Shown here in pieces: positions 26,170-32,024 of a stretch of DNA of 32,024 nucleotides; the stretch's first letter is position 1; the number at the start of each line of letters is the position of its first letter. The DNA lies in contig JAFAHO010000181.1 in the NCBI GenBank assembly GCA_019237205.1, positions 1 to 32,024 on the forward strand, read 5' to 3'. Source of the stretch: Hyphomicrobiales bacterium (lineage in GTDB: Bacteria > Pseudomonadota > Alphaproteobacteria > Rhizobiales > Beijerinckiaceae). Both the position numbers and the translations under genes were made by a program. Below the pieces are notes generated by a model. That model was not told where the DNA came from. It saw only the letters and a list, made by a program, of their open reading frames with translations, and did no database searches.

Positions 26170-27060
26170 TCAGCGGAAGACCGCGTCTCCGACTGCAGCG
26201 GCTTCCCGGCGGAGCCAGGCGTACCAGCCCTCAAGACCCTCGCCGGTGCGGGCGGACAACTCGAGCGCCGTGATCGCCGGGTTGACCTCAGCGGCGTTGG
26301 CGACCGCGCGCGACACGTCAAAATCGACATGCGGCAAAAGGTCGATCTTGTTGAGGATCATGAGCTCAGCGGCTCGGAACATGTGCGGATACTTGAGCGG
26401 CTTGTCGTCGCCCTCCGTTACCGAAAGAATGACGACCTTGGCGCGCTCGCCGAGGTCGAAAAGAGCAGGGCAGACGAGATTGCCGACGTTCTCGATCATG
26501 ACGATCGAGCCGGCCGAAGGTCGCAGTTCCTGAAGCCCGCGGGCGACCATGTCGGCTTCGAGATGACACCCGGAGCCGGTATTCACCTGCACCGCTGGGG
26601 CGCCCGCCGCGCGGATGCGCTCGCCGTCATACGCGGTCGCCTGGTCGCCCTCGATGACGTATAGCCGCAACTCACGGATCAGATCGCGGATGGTTCGTTC
26701 GAGCAGCGACGTCTTGCCCGCCCCGGGGGAGCTGACGAGATTGAGGGCGAGAATCTCGCGGCCCTTGAACCAGGCGCGGTTCCTATGCGCGAGCGCGTCG
26801 TTCTTGGCGAGGATGCGCGCTTCCAGTTCGACCAAAGCGCCCTCGGGCGCCGTGTGACTGTGATGACGGCGCCCGCCATCGTGATCATGACTGTGGGAGT
26901 GGAGATGATCATGATCGTGTGCGTGCTCATTGTCATGGGAATGGTCGTGGTCGTGATCGTGGGGATGGTCGTGAACGATGTGTCGCACGACCGTCTCCCT
27001 TCCCGTCTCCAGATTGAGGACTGTCGCATCGGCCTCGCCGCATCCGCAATGTTCGCACAT
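26170..27060 (-). CDS. hypB: Hydrogenase nickel-insertion GTPase HypB
   Basis: A 296-residue SIMIBI-class GTPase that with HypA loads nickel into [NiFe]-hydrogenase. The N-terminus has CEHCGCG, like the high-affinity nickel site of E. coli HypB. Residues 27-69 hold 19 histidines in HD repeats, a nickel-storage tract. The GTPase domain has P-loop SSPGAGKTS, IEGDQATAYDGERI, the metal-site NTGSGCHLEADMV, ENVGNLVCP and NKIDLLPH. ATG 27060 is shared with the end of hypA (TGATG, one-base overlap). It is the last gene of the hyp operon. Confidence 0.96.
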   Translation of the reverse strand: MCEHCGCGEADATVLNLETGRETVVRHIVHDHPHDHDHDHSHDNEHAHDHDHLHSHSHDHDGGRRHHSHTAPEGALVELEARILAKNDALAHRNRAWFKGREILALNLVSSPGAGKTSLLERTIRDLIRELRLYVIEGDQATAYDGERIRAAGAPAVQVNTGSGCHLEADMVARGLQELRPSAGSIVMIENVGNLVCPALFDLGERAKVVILSVTEGDDKPLKYPHMFRAAELMILNKIDLLPHVDFDVSRAVANAAEVNPAITALELSARTGEGLEGWYAWLRREAAAVGDAVFR

Positions 27061-27398
27061 CACGCAGCCTCCATGAGCTCCATCGACTTCACGTTCAGCT
27101 CTTCGCCATGCAGCCGCGTCAACCGGCCCGAACCGCAAGCACATGCGGCGAACAGCGTCGCGGTCGCGAATTCGGCGCCGCAGGACTCGCAGCGCGCGCG
27201 ACCCTCGATTTTGTGAATTTCGAGACTGGCGCCCTCGAGCGCCGTCCCCGCGGTCACGACGTCGAAGCAGAAGGCGATGGCCTCGCTGACCACGCCGGAC
27301 AGCTCGCCGACCTCCAGCGTCACGCCGCGCACGCGGCGACCCTTCGCCGCCTCTTCGACGATCGCCACAATATTGCGCGTGATGCTGAGTTCGTGCAT
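27060..27398 (-). CDS. hypA: Hydrogenase nickel metallochaperone HypA
   Basis: A 112-residue nickel- and zinc-binding protein that passes Ni to the hydrogenase large subunit. MHELSITRNIV carries the nickel ligand His2 and the adjacent Glu. The zinc loop begins with CESC; the second pair reads CAC (ACACGSG) where most HypAs have CxxC. ATG 27398 gives the invariant MHELSI; the frame is open five codons further but those are not family sequence. Eight bases separate it from the hypE stop. Confidence 0.94.
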   Translation of the reverse strand: MHELSITRNIVAIVEEAAKGRRVRGVTLEVGELSGVVSEAIAFCFDVVTAGTALEGASLEIHKIEGRARCESCGAEFATATLFAACACGSGRLTRLHGEELNVKSMELMEAA

Positions 27399-27406
27399 CG
27401 CCTGCC

Positions 27407-28474
27407 TCAGCAAATCCGCGGCAATTGCTCGCCGACGAGCATGTCGACCATCCGCCGCCCGCCGAAAACCGTGCGCATCGTCACGCGCCCCGACTCGCCA
27501 GGATGAACGCGCCCGACAATCGCGGCGCGGGCGCCGAATGGATGAGCGCGCATCGCGGCAAGCGCCGCCTCAGCCTCTTCAGGCGGCGCGATGACGACGA
27601 TCTTGCCCTCGTTGGCGAGATAGAGCGGATCGAGCCCAAGGATCTCACAGAAGGCTTTGACTTCCTCGCGGATCGGCGTCGCCCTCTCTTCAATCTCGAT
27701 TGCAACCTGAGACGCCCCGGCGATCTCGTTGAGCACCGTCGCCAATCCGCCGCGAGTTGCGTCGCGCAGGCAGCGCACGCCCGGCGCCGCCGCGAGCAAC
27801 GCGTCGATGAGCCCATTGAGCGGGGCGCAATCGCTTTCGATCGGCGTCGCCAAGGCCATATCCCCGCGCGCCGACAGAATCGCGGCCCCATGGTCGCCAA
27901 GCAGGCCGTTGACCAGGACGACGTCCCCTTCTCGCGCGAGATGCGCGCCGAGATTGACGCCTTCGCGGATGACGCCGAGTCCTGTCGTCGTGAGGAAGAG
28001 CTTGTCGCAGGCCCCCTTATGGACGACCTTGGTGTCGCCGGTGACGATCTCGACACCCGCCCCGGCCGCCGCTTCTGCCATCGAGCCAGCGATTTGGCGC
28101 AAGAGGTCGATGGTCACGCCTTCCTCCACAATCGCCGCGCAGGAGAGGTAGAGCGGCCTCGCCCCGCCGACCGCCAGATCGTTGACCGTGCCGCAGACCG
28201 CAAGCTTGCCGATGTCGCCGCCGGGGAAGATAAGCGGGTCGACCACGAAAGAATCGGTGGTGAAGGCGAGCCGGTCGCCGTACCCCGCGAGATTGCAGAG
28301 ATCTAAACGCGCCTGATCCTCGAGCGGGTCCAGCGCGGCGTTGTCGAAGGCCCTGACGAAGACGTCATCGATCAGGTCCTTCATCGCCCTGCCGCCGCCG
28401 CCATGGGCGAGAGTCACTGTCGGCACGTGGACCCGGGCCAATGTCCGGGCGCGGATGCGCGGAGCGACGTTCAT
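27407..28474 (-). CDS. hypE: Hydrogenase maturation protein HypE
   Basis: A 355-residue PurM-like ATP-dependent dehydratase that turns the HypF-delivered carbamoyl on its C-terminal cysteine into thiocyanate, source of the Fe-bound CN ligands. The ATP-site motif VTLAHGGGGRAMKDLI is near the N-terminus, followed by TTDSFVVDPLIFPGGDIG, CGTVNDLAVGGARP and TGDTKVV. The chain ends in PRIC, the required terminal Cys. ATG 28474 overlaps the hypD stop by four bases (ATGA); residues predicted further upstream are a shadow of hypD. Confidence 0.97.
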   Translation of the reverse strand: MNVAPRIRARTLARVHVPTVTLAHGGGGRAMKDLIDDVFVRAFDNAALDPLEDQARLDLCNLAGYGDRLAFTTDSFVVDPLIFPGGDIGKLAVCGTVNDLAVGGARPLYLSCAAIVEEGVTIDLLRQIAGSMAEAAAGAGVEIVTGDTKVVHKGACDKLFLTTTGLGVIREGVNLGAHLAREGDVVLVNGLLGDHGAAILSARGDMALATPIESDCAPLNGLIDALLAAAPGVRCLRDATRGGLATVLNEIAGASQVAIEIEERATPIREEVKAFCEILGLDPLYLANEGKIVVIAPPEEAEAALAAMRAHPFGARAAIVGRVHPGESGRVTMRTVFGGRRMVDMLVGEQLPRIC

Positions 28475-29601
28475 TCCGCCGCCTCGTGATGCCTGACGCC
28501 GCCGTATTGGTAATAGGCCGCGCACGCTCCTTCCGAGGATACCATGAGCGCGCCGAGTGGCGTCTCGGGCGTGCATGCCGACCCGAAAACCTTGCACTGC
28601 CACGGCTTGATGGCGCCCTTCAGCACCTCGCCGCATTGACACGATTTGGGGTCGGCGATCGGAACATTGGGTATCGCGAACTTTCGTTCGGCGTCGAAGC
28701 GGGAATATTCGGCGCGCAGCTTGACGCCGGAGTGGTCGATCGATCCGAGGCCCCGCCACTCGAAAAATTCTCGCAATTCGTAAACGCGCGCCACCGCGCG
28801 CAGCGCTGGCGCATTGCCGCCTTCGGGAACGACGCGGGCGTATTGATTCTCGATTTCCACCCGGCCCTCTTTGATCTGCCGCACGACCATCCAGATCGAC
28901 TGCAGAATATCGAGCGGCTCGAAGCCGGCGATGACCATGGGCTTGCGATAGAATCTGGCGATGAACTCATAAGGCGCGGTCCCGATCACCATCGAAACGT
29001 GGCCCGGCCCGAGAAAACCATCCAGTCTGAGATCGGGACTGTCGAGGATCGCCTTGATCGTCGGGACGATGGTGATGTGATTGCAGAAGACCGAAAAATT
29101 CGTCACGCCGTCGCTCTCGGCCTGAAGAATTGTCAGCGCCGTCGACGGCATGGTCGTCTCGAAGCCAAGCCCGAAGAAAACCACCTCTCGGGTCGGATTG
29201 GCGCGCGCCAGCCCGAGCGCGTCCATAGGGGAATAGACCATGCGCACATCGGCGCCGTCGGCCTTGGCCTGCATCAGGCTTTTCCTTGAGCCCGGCACCC
29301 GCATGGCGTCGCCGAAGGTAGTGAAGACAACGTGCTTCTGCTCGGCGATGGCGACGCAATCGTCGACCCGCCCCATGGGCAGGACGCAGACCGGGCAACC
29401 GGGCCCATGCACTAGCTCGATCTGTTTGGGCAGCATGCCCTCCACGCCATAGCGAAAGATCGAATGAGTGTGGCCGCCACAGACTTCCATGATGTTGAGC
29501 GGGCGATCATCGGGGATATCCATCGAGGCGACCAGCCCCTCGATTTCCCGCACGAGAATCCTCGCCTTGGCGCTGTCGCGAAACTCGTCGAGATATTTCA
29601 T
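28471..29601 (-). CDS. hypD: Hydrogenase maturation protein HypD
   Basis: A 376-residue iron-sulfur scaffold on which, with HypC, the Fe(CN)2CO unit is assembled. MEVCGGHTHSIFRYG, VHGPGCPVCVLP, and FFGLGFETTMPST hold the active cysteine, His and redox residues. The C-terminal CQCGEVLKG, WQCKVFGSAC and SSEGACAAYYQY supply the [4Fe-4S] ligands. ATG 29601 overlaps the SIS-domain gene stop by four bases (ATGA). Confidence 0.97.
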   Translation of the reverse strand: MKYLDEFRDSAKARILVREIEGLVASMDIPDDRPLNIMEVCGGHTHSIFRYGVEGMLPKQIELVHGPGCPVCVLPMGRVDDCVAIAEQKHVVFTTFGDAMRVPGSRKSLMQAKADGADVRMVYSPMDALGLARANPTREVVFFGLGFETTMPSTALTILQAESDGVTNFSVFCNHITIVPTIKAILDSPDLRLDGFLGPGHVSMVIGTAPYEFIARFYRKPMVIAGFEPLDILQSIWMVVRQIKEGRVEIENQYARVVPEGGNAPALRAVARVYELREFFEWRGLGSIDHSGVKLRAEYSRFDAERKFAIPNVPIADPKSCQCGEVLKGAIKPWQCKVFGSACTPETPLGALMVSSEGACAAYYQYGGVRHHEAAE

Positions 29602-30290
29602 GCCGTCGCTCCCTTGGTCGTCGCGGACCCCCGATCGTCGGCCAGCAGGGTGTGCACGAGGTCCCAGAGGATATGATACGCGGCGACGTGGCATTCCTGG
29701 ACGCGGTGAATCGACGTCGTCGGGACGACGAGACAATGGTCCACGACGCCGCTCGTCTTCATCTTGCCGCCGTCGCCGCCGGCGAGCCCGATCGTGGCGA
29801 GGCCCATTTCCTTGGCCTTGGCGAAAGCGGAGATGAGATTGCCGGAATTGCCGCTGGTCGAGATGCCGACCAGCCCGTCCCCCGCCTTCGCTTGGGCGAT
29901 CACCTGGCGGACGAACACCTGGTCGAAACCGACGTCGTTTCCGACCGCCGAGATCATTGCGATGTCGGCGACAAGGTTGATCGCGGCGAGCGCCGGACGT
30001 CCTGCTGTAATCGGATGCACGAATTCGACTGCGATATGCGAGGCGTCGCAGCTCGAGCCGCCGTTGCCCATCGAGAACAATCGGCCGCCCCCCCGATAGA
30101 CCCCAGCGACGGCCTTGGCCGCCGCGACCAGGATCGGCGCCTGGGCGGCAAAGAAGGCGGCATTGGTCTCGCGCGAGTCGCGCGCCTTGTCCTCGATGGA
30201 GCGCAGGAGCGCGGCGTCCAGCTTTTTCGGCTCCTGCGCCGCGCCGTGCAGGAAGGGATAGAGGGTCTTAAGATCGGAGAGCTCGGTCAT
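29598..30290 (-). CDS. SIS-domain sugar-phosphate isomerase-like protein inside the hyp operon
   Basis: A 230-residue soluble protein similar to the GmhA/DiaA type of SIS proteins (D-sedoheptulose 7-phosphate isomerase). It has SMGNGGSSCDASHIAVEFVHP and GISTSGNSGNLISAFAKAKEMG, the two phosphosugar-binding loops, after a long N-terminal helix region. It lies between hypC and hypD and overlaps both (23 bases and 4 bases), so it is part of the hyp transcript and probably made with the maturation proteins. I see no lipopolysaccharide-heptose genes nearby. A role in hydrogenase maturation, if any, is unproven; binding a phosphosugar intermediate is one option. Confidence 0.88.
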   Translation of the reverse strand: MTELSDLKTLYPFLHGAAQEPKKLDAALLRSIEDKARDSRETNAAFFAAQAPILVAAAKAVAGVYRGGGRLFSMGNGGSSCDASHIAVEFVHPITAGRPALAAINLVADIAMISAVGNDVGFDQVFVRQVIAQAKAGDGLVGISTSGNSGNLISAFAKAKEMGLATIGLAGGDGGKMKTSGVVDHCLVVPTTSIHRVQECHVAAYHILWDLVHTLLADDRGSATTKGATA

Positions 30291-30585
30291 GACCAGGCCT
30301 CCATTGTTGGCTCGCCGACGAGCGCATCGCCTCGAGTTCGGCTTGGGCTTCGCCGAGTTCGGTCAGGATGCGCAAGGTTTCAGCCGCTTCGGCCTCGTCG
30401 ATGCGGCTCATGGCGAAGCCGACATGGATCAGCACCCAGTCCCCCACGCAGGAAGACGCGGGGTGTTCGTCGCTGACGACGCAGGCGATGTTGACCTGGC
30501 GCTTGACGCCGCCGACATCGACGGTCGCGAGGTTCCTGGCGAGATCGTCGATCTTCTCGATGCGGCCTGGGATCCCGAGGCACAT
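30268..30585 (-). CDS. hypC: Hydrogenase maturation chaperone HypC
   Basis: A 105-residue protein that carries iron with HypD and delivers Fe(CN)2CO to the large subunit. The N-terminal MCLGIPGRI gives the essential Cys2; VDVGGVKRQVNIACV and GDWVLIHVGFAMSRIDEAEA are the family core. It is longer than usual (75-95 residues), with an extra C-terminal tail that overlaps the SIS-domain gene by 23 bases. ATG 30585 is five bases past the hypF stop. Confidence 0.95.
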   Translation of the reverse strand: MCLGIPGRIEKIDDLARNLATVDVGGVKRQVNIACVVSDEHPASSCVGDWVLIHVGFAMSRIDEAEAAETLRILTELGEAQAELEAMRSSASQQWRPGHDRALRS

Positions 30586-30590
30586 GGCGC

Positions 30591-32024
30591 CTATCCCTTG
30601 GTTCGACTTGGGTTACGGCTCTTCACGCCGTCCTCGATCAGACGCGCGGCGCCTATCGCCGCCTGTCCGAGCGCAAGGCCCCCGTCGTTGGCGGGAACCT
30701 GAGCATGCGAGAGCACCGTGAAGTTGTCCTGCTCGAGGCGGCGAACGATCTCCTCAAACAGAATGCGGTTCTGAAAGCATCCCCCGGACAGGGCGACGGT
30801 ATCGAAGCGCGCGTCGCCCTCGTCGTCTCGATGGGCCAATTTTCTCGTCATTGCAACGATGATCATGGCGAGGCCTTTGTGGAACCGGGACGCGATCAGC
30901 GGCGCCGGCATTTTCAGGATGAGATCGCCGAGCAGCGCCCGCCACATCGACAGCGGCTCGATATAGGGCAGGCCAGTTTCGCGCAAATTTGGAAGGGCGA
31001 ACGGATAGGCGGCTTCCTCGTCGTCGCGGCTCATGGCGGCAAAGTCGACAATGGCCTCCAGACGCGCGCCAGCCTCCCCCTCGTAGGCCTGGCGCTCGCG
31101 GCAGACGTTCAGCGCCGCGGCGACCGCATCGAACAACCTGCCGCAGGAGGAGGCCTTCGGGGAATTCACGCCGGCGCGGACCATTGCGTCGAGCGTCGCG
31201 CGCGGCCGGCGCGAAAGATCGGCATAGAGCTCGAGCTCGGCGAAATTCATTGAAAATTCGGCCCAACCCATCTCGGCCATCAGATGGGCGTAGAGATTGC
31301 GCCACGGTTCGCGCACGGCTTGCGCGCCGCCGGGCATCGTCACCGGCCTGAAGGCGCCGAGTCGCTCGTAGTGGCGATAATCCGCAAGCAGGAATTCCCC
31401 GCCCCAGACCGTGCCGTCGTCGCCCCAGCCCAGTCCATCGAGGACGATGCCAAGCGCCGGGGGAGCGTCGAGCGGAATGTTGTTTTCAGCCAGGCACGCC
31501 GCGACATGGGCGTGATGGTGCTGCGCCTCGATGAGGGACAGCGACTGGGCTCGGGCCCATTCGCGCGCGAACTTGGCCGACAGATATTCCGGGTGCCGAT
31601 CGGCGACGAGAGCACGGGGCGCATGATGAAAGAGCTCGGCATAGAGCGCCAGAGTCTTGCGGTAGTCGTCGAAAGTTTCGACGTTCTCCAGATCGCCCTG
31701 ATGCTGCGAGAGGATGGCCTCGCCGTCCTTGACGAGACAGAAGGTCGCCTTGAGCTCCCCGCCCATCGCGAGAAGTTCGGGCGCCGCCTCGAACCCAGGC
31801 GGCAGCGAAATGGGCGCCGGCGCAAAGCCGCGCGCACGGCGCAAGATCCGCGCCCGGCCGGCCATCACGCGCGCCACCGAGTCGTCGACGCGACTGGCGA
31901 TCTCGCGGTTATGGATTAGCGCGTAAGTCGCGATTTCGCCGAGCCGCGCGCGCGCCTCGCCATCGCCGATGACCTGCGGCTCCTCCGAGACATTGCCGCT
32001 GGTCATCACCACCGGGCGCTCCAT
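30591..32024 (-). CDS. hypF: Carbamoyltransferase HypF, C-terminal 477 residues (5' end outside window)
   Basis: HypF converts carbamoyl phosphate to carbamoyl-adenylate and transfers the carbamoyl group to HypE. The visible part starts inside the YrdC-like domain (VVMTSGNVSEEP) and continues with VDDSVARV and RRARGFAPAP, then the Kae1-like transferase domain with EAQHHHAHVAACLAE, GIVLDGLGWGDDGTVWGGEFL and the nucleotide-site LSGGCFQNRILFEEI. Full-length HypF is about 750 residues, so roughly 270 residues (acylphosphatase, zinc fingers, most of YrdC) lie beyond the window. The Met at the window edge is internal, not a start. No frameshift seen. It is the first gene of the hyp operon visible here. 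Confidence 0.97.
   Translation of the reverse strand: MERPVVMTSGNVSEEPQVIGDGEARARLGEIATYALIHNREIASRVDDSVARVMAGRARILRRARGFAPAPISLPPGFEAAPELLAMGGELKATFCLVKDGEAILSQHQGDLENVETFDDYRKTLALYAELFHHAPRALVADRHPEYLSAKFAREWARAQSLSLIEAQHHHAHVAACLAENNIPLDAPPALGIVLDGLGWGDDGTVWGGEFLLADYRHYERLGAFRPVTMPGGAQAVREPWRNLYAHLMAEMGWAEFSMNFAELELYADLSRRPRATLDAMVRAGVNSPKASSCGRLFDAVAAALNVCRERQAYEGEAGARLEAIVDFAAMSRDDEEAAYPFALPNLRETGLPYIEPLSMWRALLGDLILKMPAPLIASRFHKGLAMIIVAMTRKLAHRDDEGDARFDTVALSGGCFQNRILFEEIVRRLEQDNFTVLSHAQVPANDGGLALGQAAIGAARLIEDGVKSRNPSRTKG

Overview
The window (32,024 bases) is GC-rich chromosomal DNA that looks like an alphaproteobacterium of the Rhizobiales type. The signs are tightly packed operons with 4-base ATGA/GTGA start-stop overlaps, REP-like palindromes of a kind common in that order, a cyclase-TPR gene typical of rhizobia and relatives, and a pst-phoU-phoB operon behind a Pho box. 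No rRNA, tRNA, CRISPR array, transposase or phage gene was seen. The genus cannot be fixed from the sequence. A complete hydrogenase-maturation set and formate-yielding histidine breakdown would suit a metabolically flexible soil, methylotrophic or H2-using organism, but that is inference.

Layout: (1) 2-925, the C-terminal part of a WD40 protein whose repeats are almost identical at DNA level. (2) 1172-5702, three stand-alone genes: an adenylate cyclase/TPR regulator, a 2-hydroxyacid dehydrogenase and, divergent from it, a Cys/Met-metabolism PLP enzyme. (3) 5766-12679, a complete five-step histidine utilisation locus, hutI-hutH-hutG-hutU on the minus strand and hutF divergent on the plus strand, taking histidine to glutamate, ammonia and formate. 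(4) 12701-18092, the phosphate operon pstS-pstC-pstA-pstB-phoU-phoB (minus strand) preceded by a three-heptamer Pho box; phoR is not beside it. (5) 18341-26137, a divergent cluster: on the minus strand a small TIGR04076-like protein, an aldo/keto reductase, a periplasmic binding protein and a second aldo/keto reductase fused to a Rid-family domain; on the plus strand the two ATPases and two permeases of a branched-chain-amino-acid-type (HAAT) ABC transporter. (6) 26170-32024, the hydrogenase accessory operon hypF-hypC-(SIS-domain gene)-hypD-hypE-hypA-hypB on the minus strand, with hypF cut by the window end.

Blocks 3, 4 and 6 are well-known pathways. Block 5 is the best candidate for an undescribed system. 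A complete importer is interleaved with two paralogous aldo/keto reductases, a Rid domain that lacks the arginine needed for classical RidA imine hydrolysis, and a small Cys-containing protein of unknown function. The layout suggests import and reductive processing of one unidentified small, probably nitrogenous, compound.

Start codons were chosen by family alignment, upstream ribosome-binding sequence and overlap with the preceding gene. Several reading frames extend further upstream into neighbouring genes or repeats, and those extensions were rejected.
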